This document shows positions 54,215-63,960 of a DNA stretch of 64,000 nt, piece by piece. The translations under genes and the position numbers were made by a program. The stretch's first letter is position 1; every line of letters begins with the position of its first letter. The stretch spans positions 1-64,000 of the forward strand of contig NZ_JACHLB010000001.1 of assembly GCF_014207905.1 (NCBI RefSeq), written 5' to 3'. Source of the stretch: Flavobacterium notoginsengisoli. GTDB lineage: Bacteria; Bacteroidota; Bacteroidia; Flavobacteriales; Flavobacteriaceae. The notes beneath the pieces were generated by a model, which was not told where the DNA came from, made no database searches, and was given only the letters and a program-made list of their open reading frames with translations.

Positions 54215-55231
54215 CTAAAAATCTGCATCAAATGAAATTTTCTGAGCATCGCTATCGGTGTTCATTACACCAGATTTTTGATACTCTGCAACACGTTTTT
54301 CAAAGAAATTAGTTTTTCCTTGAAGAGAGATCATATCCATGAAATCAAACGGATTCGCTGATCCATACACACGCTCACAACCTAATTCTACCAATAATCT
54401 ATCGGCAACGAACTCTAAATATTGTGTCATTAAAGTTGCGTTCATACCAATTAAACTTACTGGAAGAGATTCTGTAACAAACTGTCTTTCGATATCTAAA
54501 GCATCAACAATGATTTCTTTAATTCTATCTTTTGGCACTTTGTTTACTAAGTGATGATTATGCAAGTGAACTGCAAAATCACAATGTACGCCTTCGTCAC
54601 GAGAAATCAACTCATTAGAGAAAGTTAAACCTGGCATTAAACCACGTTTTTTCAACCAATAAATTGAACAGAAAGCTCCTGAGAAAAAGATTCCTTCAAC
54701 AGCAGCAAAAGCAATAAGTCTTTCAGCAAATGAATCAGACTCGATCCATTTTAAAGCCCATTCTCCTTTTTTAGCAATTGCAGGGAAAACTTCCAAAGCA
54801 TTAAATAATTCTGTTTTCTCCGCTTCGTCTTTAACGTAAGTATCAATTAATAAAGAATAGGTCTCACTATGAATATTCTCCATCATGATTTGAAATCCGT
54901 AGAAAAATTTCGCTTCAGCGTACTGAACTTCATTTACAAAGTTTTCAGCAAGGTTTTCGTTTACAATTCCGTCAGAAGCTGCAAAGAATGCCAAAATATG
55001 TTTAATGAAATATCTTTCGTCGTCATTCAATTTATTATTCCAATCTGTCAAATCTTGGTGAAGGTCAATTTCTTCGGCAGTCCAAAAACTTGCTTCCATC
55101 TTTTTGTACCATTCCCAAATATCATGATGTTTAATCGGAAAAATAACGAAGCGATTTTTATTTTCTTGTAATATTGGTTCGATTTGTGACATGACAGATT
55201 TTGTTAATTTTTGTATTGAATTTTTACTCAT
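54215..55231 (-). CDS. nrdB: Class I ribonucleotide reductase, beta subunit
   Basis: A 338-residue radical-carrying subunit. The helix bundle keeps iron ligands and the radical environment: AEKFF-type [19 protein letters not shown] then [14 protein letters not shown], with Tyr in the position of the stable radical. [13 protein letters not shown] and [12 protein letters not shown] supply other ligands. Length is close to class Ia NrdB. It precedes nrdA on the same strand. The promoter side (55232-55400) shows only a weak -7-like AATCTTTG. Confidence 0.95.
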   Translation of the reverse strand: MSKNSIQKLTKSVMSQIEPILQENKNRFVIFPIKHHDIWEWYKKMEASFWTAEEIDLHQDLTDWNNKLNDDERYFIKHILAFFAASDGIVNENLAENFVNEVQYAEAKFFYGFQIMMENIHSETYSLLIDTYVKDEAEKTELFNALEVFPAIAKKGEWALKWIESDSFAERLIAFAAVEGIFFSGAFCSIYWLKKRGLMPGLTFSNELISRDEGVHCDFAVHLHNHHLVNKVPKDRIKEIIVDALDIERQFVTESLPVSLIGMNATLMTQYLEFVADRLLVELGCERVYGSANPFDFMDMISLQGKTNFFEKRVAEYQKSGVMNTDSDAQKISFDADF

Positions 55232-55528
55232 TCAGTAGACTACAAAGATTGTTAATTAAGCTCAAAAATAAAAGCCAAACTTATTCACAATCGGACGTAG
55301 TTTTTAACAACGGCTATTTTTTGAAAAATTTTTCAGACAATAATTAATTTACTGCAAATGAGCCATTTAAAACCCATACCATCCTCTTAAAGCCCCGTAA
55401 AATATAGACTTTTAAATATAAAAAGCAAGAAATTTTAAATAGTTTTAAAAAGTTTTTTTTGAGTTAAAACTTTATTTTTTTGAGTTAAAATATGTAGTCA
55501 AAATGACTATATTTTGGAACGCTGATTT

Positions 55529-56098
55529 TTAAGAATTTTTATGTTCTTCGGCTACTTTTTCAAGTTCCAAATACCAATCTTCACCAAAGCGACGAATTAG
55601 TGCTTCTTTGACAAATTTGTAAACTGGAACTTCCAATTCTTTTCCTAAAGAACAAGCGTCGTCACAAATATCCCATTTATCATAATTTACTGCTGCAAAT
55701 TCTGTGAAGTCTTTTACTCGAATTGGATACAAATGACAAGAAACTGGTTTTTTCCAATCTACGATTCCTTGATTGTAAGCTTGCTCAATTCCACAAAGTG
55801 CCGTTTTTCCGTCAAAGATTACATAAGCACAATCTTTATTATCTATTAATGTAGTTTCTAGATCACCATCCGTTCCTTTTACCCAAGTTCCTTGCGCTTC
55901 AATCGCAGCAATCCCTTCTTTTCTTAAAAAAGGTTTTACTTTCGGATAAATTTCTTCTAAGATTTTCGTTTCAGCCTCATTCAAAGGCGCACCCGCATCT
56001 CCATCAACACAACAAGCTCCTTTACAAGCAGACAAGTTGCACACAAATTCTTTTTCCAGAATATCTTCTGAAATAATAGTTTTTCCTAACTGAAACAT
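55529..56098 (-). CDS. DUF3109 family protein
   Basis: A 189-residue cysteine-containing protein of the DUF3109 family. The N-terminal [20 protein letters not shown] (near 20-40) is the hallmark, followed by [19 protein letters not shown] near 100 and [12 protein letters not shown] near 120. Such proteins are widespread in Bacteroidota and probably bind metal through these cysteines, but the function is unknown. It is alone between nrdB and marC. Confidence 0.88.
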   Translation of the reverse strand: MFQLGKTIISEDILEKEFVCNLSACKGACCVDGDAGAPLNEAETKILEEIYPKVKPFLRKEGIAAIEAQGTWVKGTDGDLETTLIDNKDCAYVIFDGKTALCGIEQAYNQGIVDWKKPVSCHLYPIRVKDFTEFAAVNYDKWDICDDACSLGKELEVPVYKFVKEALIRRFGEDWYLELEKVAEEHKNS

Positions 56099-56406
56099 GA
56101 TTCTAAAATACTGTTATTTATAAAGTGCAAAGATAGTCAAAGAAAGCACATATTCTTTCTTAAAATTTAACCGCAAAGTTCGCAAGGGTTTACGCAAGGT
56201 TCACAAAACATTATTTGTTTTTTTATCCTTGCGAACCTTGCGTAATTCTTTGCGGATTTTTGCGGTTAAATTATTAATTGTTACAAATATTACTTTTTTA
56301 ACCAATAAAACATGTTTTTATAACAAAAATACAATCGGTCGAAAAATCAACTAACTTTATTAACTACTTTTGCAGCAGTTTTTTAAACCCTAAAAATCAA
56401 AGCGAT
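56099..56406. other. Spacer ahead of marC with a folded repeat
   Basis: 308 bases. 56164-56273 is an inverted repeat; the marC -7-like box TACTTTTG (56365-56372) follows at the expected distance from the start. No gene was found. Confidence 0.5.
56164..56273. repeat. Inverted repeat with ACCGCAAAGTTCGCAAG arms
   Basis: AATTTAACCGCAAA (56164-56177) is matched by TTTGCGGTTAAATT at 56260-56273, with a second inner stem (tacgcaaggttc with gaaccttgcgta). The arms resemble the repeat at 26687-26829. It lies upstream of marC. Confidence 0.65.
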
Positions 56407-56985
56407 ATGTTAGAAATCGACTTCAAAGAAATTATCACAGTGAGTATGGTACTTTTTGCCGTAATTGATATTGTTGGCTCTATTCCTATTATTGTGAATT
56501 TAAGGGCTAAAGTTGGACATATCGAATCAGAGAAAGCTTCAATTGTTGCCGGAGCCATTATGATTGTCTTTCTTTTTGTTGGAGAAGGATTATTAAACCT
56601 AATTGGTATTGACGTTCATTCTTTTGCCGTTGCCGGATCTTTTGTTTTATTTTTTCTTGCACTAGAAATGATTTTAGGAATTAGAATCTACCGTGACGAA
56701 GAGCCAGGATCTGCTTCTATTGTTCCGTTGGCATTTCCATTAATCGCTGGAGCGGGAACTATGACCACTTTATTATCGCTCCGATCTCAATTTCACACCA
56801 TTAATATTATCATTGCGATTTTACTAAATATCATTCTAGTTTACATCGTTTTGAAATCTTCTAAAAAAATCGAAAATTTGTTAGGAGAAAACGGACTTGG
56901 CGTAGTTCGTAAGACATTTGGAGTGATACTTTTAGCAATTGCTGTTAAATTATTCGCCGCTAATGTTAAAGGTTTGTTCGTCTAA
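56407..56985 (+). CDS. MarC-family membrane protein
   Basis: A 192-residue inner-membrane protein of the UPF0056/MarC family with about six hydrophobic segments (for example AVIDIVGSIPIIVNLRAK near 16-33 and AGAGTMTTLLSLRSQF near 112-127). Despite the name, the family has no proven link to multiple antibiotic resistance. Possible -7 box TACTTTTG lies at 56365-56372. Confidence 0.9.
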   Translation: MLEIDFKEIITVSMVLFAVIDIVGSIPIIVNLRAKVGHIESEKASIVAGAIMIVFLFVGEGLLNLIGIDVHSFAVAGSFVLFFLALEMILGIRIYRDEEPGSASIVPLAFPLIAGAGTMTTLLSLRSQFHTINIIIAILLNIILVYIVLKSSKKIENLLGENGLGVVRKTFGVILLAIAVKLFAANVKGLFV

Positions 56986-57089
56986 ATTTTATTTTTATAA
57001 ATTTACCCCGTAAAATATTCTAAAATACAACTCTTAGCTATTTTTCGAGAGTTCTACTTTATTATTTTAGACCAAACAGAAACAATCTT

Positions 57090-57293
57090 ATGAAAATTTT
57101 TACTTCAATCTTAGTGCTTTTAGCATTAGCTTTAATCGTTTTTAATATTACGCTATTAGACTTTAAAAATCCTTTTCAAGGAGATAGTATTGTAGCTTTT
57201 ATTGGAATCGCCGCTTCATTTTGCGCTGTTCTTATTCTTTTGATTTTTAGAATTTCAAAAAGAATAGAGGAAAAAATGAATGACAACAGATAA
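57090..57293 (+). CDS. Small two-helix membrane protein
   Basis: A 67-residue protein with two hydrophobic helices (about 5-20 and 36-55) and a short charged tail. No family recognised. Its stop codon is immediately followed by the start of the FAD protein (one base between), so the two are probably translated together. This close pairing supports it as real. Confidence 0.65.
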   Translation: MKIFTSILVLLALALIVFNITLLDFKNPFQGDSIVAFIGIAASFCAVLILLIFRISKRIEEKMNDNR

Positions 57294-57294
57294 T

Positions 57295-57900
57295 ATGTTT
57301 GATGTTTTAATTATAGGCGGTGGAGTTTCAGGAATGTCCTGCGCTCTTGTATTAGGATCCGCAAAAAACAAAACTTTTGTTACTGACAAAAAAATAGGAA
57401 TTTTTACACACCAGAAAAATTCTTCTCTGCAAGAAGCAATATTTTATAACGCTTACGGAATTACACCAGGAAAATTAGGCTCTGAACTGCTTACTGAAAG
57501 CACACAGGATTTAGCAACAACTTATCCGCATATTTCTCAGATTCCAAATGAGAAAGTAATGAAAATTGAAGGAAGTTATCCTGAATTTACCGTAGTTACA
57601 AACAAAAACTCTTACCAAACTAAGAATATTGTTATCGGAATTGGTTCTGCCAATACTTTTGATATTGAAGGTTTAATGCAATTTGTTGAACCTCATAAAA
57701 AAGCACTACCTGAGAAACAACGTATTCAACTTAAAAACGAAGATCACAAAGTTGCTGAAGGAATTTATGTAATTGGAACTTTGGCCGGCTGGAGAAGTCA
57801 ATTGGCAATTGCTGCCGGAAGTGGAGCTGCTGTCGCGACAGATATTCTTACTTTATGGAATAACGGCGTTCAAACTCACGCACACGATAGTATTCGATAA
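57295..57900 (+). CDS. FAD-dependent oxidoreductase-like protein, short
   Basis: About 201 residues from MFDVLIIGGGVSGMS (57295); a Met 15 bases earlier overlaps the preceding gene and gives a less typical start. The Rossmann FAD motif is GGGVSG near 8-13 and the second FAD motif is GIYVIGTLAGW near 158. It resembles the FAD half of thioredoxin-reductase-like enzymes, but the NADPH-binding domain and the redox CxxC are absent. It could be a flavoprotein that uses another donor. It is in a two-gene unit with the small membrane protein. Confidence 0.8.
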   Translation: MFDVLIIGGGVSGMSCALVLGSAKNKTFVTDKKIGIFTHQKNSSLQEAIFYNAYGITPGKLGSELLTESTQDLATTYPHISQIPNEKVMKIEGSYPEFTVVTNKNSYQTKNIVIGIGSANTFDIEGLMQFVEPHKKALPEKQRIQLKNEDHKVAEGIYVIGTLAGWRSQLAIAAGSGAAVATDILTLWNNGVQTHAHDSIR

Positions 57901-57907
57901 AATTATT

Positions 57908-57983
57908 AAACCATATAAGCGATATAAGTTCATTCAATTTTTATGCGCAAAGCATATATGAACTTATATCACTTATATGGTTT
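57908..57983. repeat. Long inverted repeat, ATATAAG family (copy D)
   Basis: A 25-bp arm at 57908-57932 (aaaccatataagcgatataa...) is repeated in reverse at 57959-57983 with one mismatch, with a 26-base loop. Like copy A it lies exactly between two convergent genes (FAD protein and lipoprotein). Confidence 0.8.
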
Positions 57984-57994
57984 GTTTTTTACCT

Positions 57995-58312
57995 TTATTT
58001 AACCGAAACGATTTCAGTTACTCTAATATGGTTTTCATCTTCGGTTTTCCATCTTTCTCCTTTTACAGAAACCACATCACCGATTTTTAATTGTTTGTAG
58101 TTTTGTGGTCCGCCGACATTTACAATACTAATTGTGGCAAAATATACTTCTTTCGCATCTGTTGTAATTTTTGCTGTATAACCGTCTTTTCCTCCTTCAA
58201 TAGATTCTACTCTTCCAGAAACTGGAACATTTGCATCGTTTTTCATTGTTGCACAAGAGATTACCAAAGCCACTAAAAATGCTAGTAAACTTATTTTTTT
58301 TAGATTTTTCAT
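57995..58312 (-). CDS. Small lipoprotein
   Basis: A 105-residue lipoprotein. Signal MKNLKKISLLAFLVALVISC with Cys at 20, then a beta-rich domain (VPVSGRVESIEGGKDGYTAKI, GDVVSVKGERWKTE) that resembles a small OB-like fold. The function is unknown. The gene is alone; a repeat follows its stop. Confidence 0.75.
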   Translation of the reverse strand: MKNLKKISLLAFLVALVISCATMKNDANVPVSGRVESIEGGKDGYTAKITTDAKEVYFATISIVNVGGPQNYKQLKIGDVVSVKGERWKTEDENHIRVTEIVSVK

Positions 58313-58398
58313 ATTGATAATTTAATCGCGAAGTTCGCTAAGATTTACGCTAGGTTCGCAAAGTTTATTTTAAGTTAATATTACTATTCAACCAAAAT

Positions 58399-58764
58399 TT
58401 ATGCCAGCTGAACGCAACTTCCTGCAATAACTTTCAAATTTTTGCCTATTTTTTTCCAGACTCTAATGTATTTGAAAACTCCATTAATTGGGTTGTTATC
58501 GTAACTTCCTTTTAATGAAACGGCAACAGCGACTACTGCGGCGCTCTCAATTATATTTACAATCTGATCGGTAGCTTCTAAAAAATCTATCTTCATTTTA
58601 CCAGAACGATACGATTGCAGATCAAACTCTTTGGTTATGGTTTGTCCGTCTGGCATATTAAACAATAAATCATCATGAAGAATGGTTTCCAAAGCCAAAA
58701 CATCCGATTTCTTAATAGCAGTCAGAAGTTCAATTTCTGCATCAATAACGGTTTCTATTTTCAT
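58399..58764 (-). CDS. NTF2-like (DUF4440) protein
   Basis: About 121 residues from MKIETVIDAEIEL (58764); an alternative start at 58773 adds three residues. It has the NTF2-like cone fold: two helices (IDAEIELLTAIKKSDVLAL), LHDDLLFNMPDGQ, then beta-strands with VAVSLKGSY and FKYIRVWKKIG. Such proteins bind small ligands or act as partners of enzymes. It starts 16 bases after the S41 protease gene stop, so the two are probably in one unit. Confidence 0.8.
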   Translation of the reverse strand: MKIETVIDAEIELLTAIKKSDVLALETILHDDLLFNMPDGQTITKEFDLQSYRSGKMKIDFLEATDQIVNIIESAAVVAVAVSLKGSYDNNPINGVFKYIRVWKKIGKNLKVIAGSCVQLA

Positions 58765-58780
58765 GATATACAATTTGAAG

Positions 58781-60358
58781 TTATTTCTTTGGATTTAGAA
58801 CGGTCTTAATCATGGCATCATCTTTTAAAATCACATCATAATAATACAATTCTCCATATAGCTGACGAGCAAATTCAGCAGTAATATATCGGTTTACAAG
58901 TGCTTTTGTTTTGTCTAGTTTTAAATCTAAACCAGTCATTAAAATATAGTTTTTAAACTTTTTAAAGTACAGATCTGAACTTTTCATTTTATTTAAAAAC
59001 GTATTGAAATTATCTCCTGCAAAAGCATTTCTATTTTTATCTAATTCTTCAAACACAAAATGCCCAACAATTCCGGTTTGCAACAAATAAGCAACGTTTT
59101 CATTTCCGTGCTCCGCTTCCATTGGAACAAAAACATCGGGAACAATTCCGCCACCGCCGTAGACAATTTTCCCTTTTGGAGTTTTAAATTTTAAAGAATC
59201 GGCTACTTTTATACTATCTTTTGCATAAAGTTCTCCAGTAGCAATTCTAGATTCAGATTCTTTAAAATATTCTTCGTTTCCTTTTTTGTATGGTTTCTGA
59301 ATTGATCTTCCTGTAGGAGTATAATAACGCGCAACAGTCAATCTTACAGCAGATCCGTCATTAAAATCCATTTCTCTCTGAACCAAACCTTTTCCAAACG
59401 AACGTCGCCCAACAATGGTTCCGCGATCATTATCTTGAATTGCGCCAGCTAAAATTTCGCTCGCAGAAGCGCTATTTTCATTAATTAAAACATACACTTT
59501 TCCTGTTTCAAAACTTCCTGCTTTTGTGGCATATGTTTTTTCTGTTGAACCATTTTTGCTTTTTGTAAAAACGATTAACTGTTTATCTTTCAAAAATTCA
59601 TCTGCAATCGCAATGGCTTCTTCCATATATCCGCCGCCATTATCGCGAAGATCTATTACAAGAGATTCGATTCCTTTTTGTTTTAATCTGCTTAAACCCG
59701 TCTTAAATTCATTAAAAGTGGTTTCTGCAAAACGGTTTATTTTAATATAACCGATTTTATTTCCAATCATTATAGAAGCGTCGACACTCTTAATTGGAAT
59801 AACATCTCGTTTTACCTTAAACTTAAGTTTCTTTTTTTCTGATTTTCTAAAAACCGTTAATTCAATTTCAGAACCTTGGAGACCTTTCAATTTTGAGAAC
59901 AAACTATCCGAAGGCAATTTTCTTCCGTATAATTTTGTTTTTCCTGCAAAAAGAATTCTATCTCCAGATTTAAGTCCCGCTTTCGCTGAAGGACCATTTT
60001 CGATTGGTTTTATAATGGCAACCGAATCTTTATACATATAAAAATTGATTCCGATTCCGACAAAATCACCTTTCATACTTTCTGCAACTTCAGCTTGTTC
60101 GCTTGGCGGAATATAAACCGAGTGTGGATCTAATTTAGAAAGAATATTATCTACCGTAAGATTTACAATAGAATCGGTATTGACACTATCAACATATTCT
60201 GTATTGATGAAGTCAATTAATTTATTAAGCTTGGTTTTAGAGTAATTTTTAGCCAAAAGCTGATCGCTTGCGGGAGCGTTCATAAAACTTCCTGCAATTG
60301 TTCCCAGAGCAAAAGTTGCTCCTATTATTATTGGCAAATATTTCGAATTAAACTTCAT
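58781..60358 (-). CDS. S41 family C-terminal processing protease
   Basis: A 525-residue periplasmic serine protease with N-terminal hydrophobic anchor (about 8-28), PDZ domain (about 100-175, with KAGLKSGDRILF) and S41 core (about 195-390). The catalytic dyad is S298 (NENSASASEI) and K323 (SFGKG), with the usual 25-residue spacing. It degrades or trims envelope proteins by recognising their C-termini. Its start overlaps dCMP deaminase by 11 bases, so the two are likely co-transcribed. Confidence 0.95.
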   Translation of the reverse strand: MKFNSKYLPIIIGATFALGTIAGSFMNAPASDQLLAKNYSKTKLNKLIDFINTEYVDSVNTDSIVNLTVDNILSKLDPHSVYIPPSEQAEVAESMKGDFVGIGINFYMYKDSVAIIKPIENGPSAKAGLKSGDRILFAGKTKLYGRKLPSDSLFSKLKGLQGSEIELTVFRKSEKKKLKFKVKRDVIPIKSVDASIMIGNKIGYIKINRFAETTFNEFKTGLSRLKQKGIESLVIDLRDNGGGYMEEAIAIADEFLKDKQLIVFTKSKNGSTEKTYATKAGSFETGKVYVLINENSASASEILAGAIQDNDRGTIVGRRSFGKGLVQREMDFNDGSAVRLTVARYYTPTGRSIQKPYKKGNEEYFKESESRIATGELYAKDSIKVADSLKFKTPKGKIVYGGGGIVPDVFVPMEAEHGNENVAYLLQTGIVGHFVFEELDKNRNAFAGDNFNTFLNKMKSSDLYFKKFKNYILMTGLDLKLDKTKALVNRYITAEFARQLYGELYYYDVILKDDAMIKTVLNPKK

Positions 60359-60788
60359 CTTCTTCTAAAACAGGAACGTGTTCTACTTCAACACCTGCTT
60401 TTATTAAAAATTGAATTCCGGAATCATCACGATATCCATCTTTATAAACCACTCTCTTTATCCCTGATTGGTGAATTAATTTACTACATTCTTTACAAGG
60501 TGAAAGTGTAATATATAATGTCGCGCCTTCGCAAGATTGTGTTGATCTTGCCACTTTTAAGATGGCATTTGCTTCAGCATGTAAAACATCCCAACGTGTT
60601 AAGCCTTCTTCATCTTCACAGCAATTTTCGAATCCAGAAGGAGTTCCGTTGTAACCGTCAGAAATAATCATTCTGTCTTTTACGATAATGGCTCCAACTT
60701 TTTTACGTTTACAATATGAAAGCTGCCCCCACTCTTTTGCAATTCGCAGATAAGCTTTATCGTATTTATTCAATTTTTTTTCTTTCAT
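60348..60788 (-). CDS. dCMP deaminase
   Basis: A 146-residue zinc-dependent cytidine-deaminase-like enzyme. H70-A-E72 (HAEANAIL) and C98-x-x-C101 (LSPCKEC) form the zinc site and proton shuttle. KRKKVGAIIVKDRMIIS and GYNGTPSGFENC are typical of deoxycytidylate deaminase, which supplies dUMP for thymidylate synthesis. It overlaps the S41 protease gene by 11 bases. Confidence 0.93.
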   Translation of the reverse strand: MKEKKLNKYDKAYLRIAKEWGQLSYCKRKKVGAIIVKDRMIISDGYNGTPSGFENCCEDEEGLTRWDVLHAEANAILKVARSTQSCEGATLYITLSPCKECSKLIHQSGIKRVVYKDGYRDDSGIQFLIKAGVEVEHVPVLEEDEV

Positions 60789-60793
60789 TTAAT

Positions 60794-61387
60794 TTATCTG
60801 TTCCAAATTGGGCTTTCAATAATCATCGGAACTACAACTCCAATGATAAAAGCCGACATTACAAGCGCCCAGTCGCGTTTTGAAAAACGAAAAACCGTTT
60901 GCACTATATATGAAATTACTAAAACAACAAAAACCACTACTAATTGAGCAGCTTCAATTCCTAACGCAAACTCTCCCAAAGGTAGTAATTTTGATGTTGC
61001 GGAACCTCCTAATATTGTTTTGAAATAGTTAGAAAATCCTAAACCATGGATAATTCCAAAGAATAAAGTTATAAAAAATACCAGATTTACGCCATCATTC
61101 TTAGAAGTCTTTCCTGCTGTAAATAAATGATAAAGAGCAGTTATCAAAATTGTTATTGGAATAAGGAATTCTACTATATTTACTTTTATCGCAATTATCC
61201 CGTAAACAGACAGGATTAAAGCCAACGTATGTCCGATTGTAAATAAAGAAACTAATAGAAAAATTCTTTTCCAATCCTTAAATAAATAAGGAACAGTTAA
61301 GGCGATTAAAAAAAGAACGTGATCGTAAGCATGGATATCTAAAACGTGTTTTAATCCTATTTGAAAATAAATCCAAAATTGTGACAT
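60794..61387 (-). CDS. HupE/UreJ family membrane protein
   Basis: A 197-residue inner-membrane protein with about six hydrophobic segments and HVLDIHAYDHVLFLIAL near the N-terminus, whose histidines are typical of the HupE/UreJ family of metal (nickel or cobalt) permeases. FFGIIHGLGFSNYF near 113-125 is a second conserved segment. No nickel enzyme genes are in the window, so the metal is not assigned. It lies five bases upstream of the dCMP deaminase gene. Confidence 0.88.
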   Translation of the reverse strand: MSQFWIYFQIGLKHVLDIHAYDHVLFLIALTVPYLFKDWKRIFLLVSLFTIGHTLALILSVYGIIAIKVNIVEFLIPITILITALYHLFTAGKTSKNDGVNLVFFITLFFGIIHGLGFSNYFKTILGGSATSKLLPLGEFALGIEAAQLVVVFVVLVISYIVQTVFRFSKRDWALVMSAFIIGVVVPMIIESPIWNR

Positions 61388-61526
61388 AGGTATATTGTAA
61401 TTAAATAATTAGGGGCTGTAAACTTACGATTAATTTTCAAAATTCAAGATTTAAGCCTTCAAATCCTTCAAGAAAAATAAGTTAAATTTTATGAGAAATT
61501 TAAAATTATAAATTTAAAAATAGGAC

Positions 61527-61534
61527 TATATTTG
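61527..61534 (+). promoter_or_regulatory. -7 box of the TerB-like gene
   Basis: TATATTTG fits TAnnTTTG and lies 21 bases ahead of the start codon. No clear -33 TTG partner is visible. Confidence 0.35.
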
Positions 61535-61555
61535 TTCTATAAAAACTAATTAATT

Positions 61556-61987
61556 ATGCCATTTTCAGAATTATTTGATAACGAATTCAAACAAAGAAAC
61601 AGAGGTCATTTCTCTGCAATTGTGCGTGTAGCTTTTGCTGACGGTAAAATCAACCAACAAGAACAAGAGTTTTTGGATAAAATCGCTTCAACATTACAAA
61701 TTTCAGACGAAGAATATAAAGAGATACTTTCAGATCCTTGGAAACATCCAATAAACCCTCCTTACTTATACACGCAGCGTTTAGAGCGTCTGTATGACTT
61801 AGCAAGAATGGTTCATGTTGACCACCATTTAGGAGATTTACAAGAAGTAATGTTAAGACGTATGGGATTAGCTTTAGGATTTACACCAGGAAACGTAGAT
61901 TTTATTGTTTCTAAAGCACTTTCGTTAGTAGACAAAAAAGTAGAATTGGATACTTTCCTTTTCGAAATGGAGAATATGAACAAATAA
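61556..61987 (+). CDS. TerB-like helical protein
   Basis: A 143-residue all-helical protein of the TerB/DjlA-like family: RGHFSAIVRVAFADGKINQQEQEFLDKIA is the conserved acidic EF-like motif near 18-47, with LYDLARMVHVDHHLGDLQEVMLRRMGLALGF later. TerB domains are found in tellurite resistance and in many unrelated contexts. No other ter gene is nearby. The gene ends opposite fbp at a strong bidirectional terminator. Confidence 0.8.
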   Translation: MPFSELFDNEFKQRNRGHFSAIVRVAFADGKINQQEQEFLDKIASTLQISDEEYKEILSDPWKHPINPPYLYTQRLERLYDLARMVHVDHHLGDLQEVMLRRMGLALGFTPGNVDFIVSKALSLVDKKVELDTFLFEMENMNK

Positions 61988-62057
61988 GAAGTTTTCAGTC
62001 GCAGTCGCAGTTTTCAGTTTCTTCTGAAATCTAAAGATTGAAATTTATACAAAACTA

Positions 62058-62092
62058 AAAACCCGATAGATTTTAAAAATCTATCGGGTTTT
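62058..62092. terminator. Bidirectional terminator between the TerB-like gene and fbp
   Basis: AAAACCCGATAGATTTT pairs with AAAATCTATCGGGTTTT (17 bp, 1-base loop), so it is an almost continuous palindrome. T- and A-runs on both ends suit termination in both directions. Flanking bases repeat CTGAAAACTG-type units. Confidence 0.88.
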
Positions 62093-62136
62093 ATTTTTAT
62101 AGTTTGGTCTGAAAACTGAGACTGAAAACTGAAAAC

Positions 62137-63141
62137 TTATTCAGCCGCCATAAACTCCTCAGCTTTTTCTACCATATTATAGCTTCCGCAAAAAAACGGA
62201 ACTCTTTGGTGTAGTTCTGTTGGTTGGATTTCCATAATTCTTCCAAAACCGTCTGTTGCTTTTCCTCCTGCTTGTTCTGCGAGAAACGCCATCGGATTAC
62301 ATTCGTATAATAAACGTAACTTTCCTTTTGGCGCTTTCGAACTTGTCGGATAAATATAAACGCCGCCTTTGATCATATTTCGATGAAAATCGGCAACCAA
62401 ACTTCCAATGTATCTTGAAGTATATGGCCTGTCACCTTCTTCGCGCTGACAATACTTAATGTAATTTTTGACTCCCTGTGGAAAATGAACATAATTTCCT
62501 TCGTTTACAGAATAAATATGTCCGTCTTTCGGAAATTTCATGTTTGGATGCGAAAGGTAAAAAGTACCGATCGCCGGATTTAAGGTAAATCCGTTTACTC
62601 CATGTCCAGTCGTGTAAACCAGCATTGTAGAAGTTCCATAAATTACATAGCCTGCTGCAACTTGATTGATTCCCGGCTGTAAAAAATCCTCGCTAGTTAC
62701 CGGAGTTCCAATTGGAGTAATTCTTCTAAAAACAGAAAAAATAGTTCCAACCGAAACGTTTACATCAATGTTTGAAGATCCGTCAAGCGGATCCATTAAG
62801 ATCACGTACTTATTATTATGACAGTTGTCGCTCCCCTGAACTGTAATAAAATCGTCGTTTTCTTCAGAAGCAATACCACAGACAATCTCACGGTTTATTA
62901 ACGTCTGGATAAATACTTCGTTTGCATAGACATCTAATTTTTGCTGATCTTCTCCTTGAATATTTTGTTCGCCCGCGGCGCCAATAATATCTACAAGTCC
63001 AGCTTGGTTTACTTTATGATTGACAACCTTGGCCGCCAATCTAATAGAGTTGATAATTCGAGAAAGTTCTCCCGAAGAATACTGAAATGCTTTTTGGTTC
63101 TCAATAATAAACTCTCCCAGTGTTTTATTGCGTTCTTCCAT
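62137..63141 (-). CDS. fbp: Fructose-1,6-bisphosphatase class I
   Basis: A 334-residue gluconeogenic phosphatase. The metal and substrate motif [12 protein letters not shown] near 105 is diagnostic; [21 protein letters not shown] and the C-terminal [21 protein letters not shown] are also conserved. Length matches bacterial class I enzymes. The gene is alone and ends at the bidirectional terminator; upstream is a 260-base spacer without further features. Confidence 0.96.
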   Translation of the reverse strand: MEERNKTLGEFIIENQKAFQYSSGELSRIINSIRLAAKVVNHKVNQAGLVDIIGAAGEQNIQGEDQQKLDVYANEVFIQTLINREIVCGIASEENDDFITVQGSDNCHNNKYVILMDPLDGSSNIDVNVSVGTIFSVFRRITPIGTPVTSEDFLQPGINQVAAGYVIYGTSTMLVYTTGHGVNGFTLNPAIGTFYLSHPNMKFPKDGHIYSVNEGNYVHFPQGVKNYIKYCQREEGDRPYTSRYIGSLVADFHRNMIKGGVYIYPTSSKAPKGKLRLLYECNPMAFLAEQAGGKATDGFGRIMEIQPTELHQRVPFFCGSYNMVEKAEEFMAAE

Positions 63142-63402
63142 TTCTAAATCGTTATAGTTTTGTTTTTAAGTCACAAATATCGCTTATTTTGTGAGAATGA
63201 TTCAAAAATTATTTTGTTAGTTTGCTACTATTGTATATTTGCTAATAATCTGCAAAAAGCAACAACTAAAAAAATGCTTTTTGAGATAATAAATACTTAA
63301 AAATACGAATACAAAAAATTGTTTCTTATATAAATTCGCAAGAGCAAATCTGATAAAGGAAAAAGCGATACTATAAAGGACAAAAAGTAAAATGAATTGA
63401 TT

Positions 63403-63891
63403 ATGAATATTAGAAAAGGGAATCCTGAAGACATGAAATCGGTGTTGGGACTTATTCAGGAGCTGGCGATATTCGAAAAAGAACCTGAAGCAGTTGTCAT
63501 CACGGAGGAAGATTTAATACGTGACGGTTTTGGAGAAAAACCATTATTTCACGTTTTTGTGGCAGAGATTGAAAACGACCAAAAACAAAAAGAAATTGTT
63601 GGAATTGCTTTGTACTATTACCGCTATTCTACCTGGAAAGGAAAAACAATACATCTTGAAGATTTAATTGTAAAAGAAAAAATGCGCGGCACTGGTTTGG
63701 GCTCTGCACTTTATGCTGAAATTATGAAGCAAGGAAAAAAAGATGGTGTAAGAAGAGTAGAATGGAATGTTTTGGCTTGGAATACACCAGCAGTTAACTT
63801 TTACAAAAATTCTGGCGCAAAAATTCTAGAAGACTGGCAAGTTGTGCAAATGGATGAAGCTGGAGTTAATTCATTCTTAGAAAAATTATAA
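63403..63891 (+). CDS. GNAT family N-acetyltransferase
   Basis: About 162 residues from ATG at 63403 (MNIRKGNPED); an upstream TTG frame adds two residues. It has the GNAT fold with the acetyl-CoA loop MRGTGLGSALYAEIMKQGKK near 97-116 and LAWNTPAVNFYKNSGAK near 125-141, like diamine/spermidine acetyltransferases. The substrate is not known. It precedes the aspartate kinase gene by 69 bases. Confidence 0.88.
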   Translation: MNIRKGNPEDMKSVLGLIQELAIFEKEPEAVVITEEDLIRDGFGEKPLFHVFVAEIENDQKQKEIVGIALYYYRYSTWKGKTIHLEDLIVKEKMRGTGLGSALYAEIMKQGKKDGVRRVEWNVLAWNTPAVNFYKNSGAKILEDWQVVQMDEAGVNSFLEKL

Positions 63892-63960
63892 AAAACAAAA
63901 AATTAAGATTTCGCCCCAATATAATCTGAAATCTAAAATCAAAAATCTATAAATTAAAAA

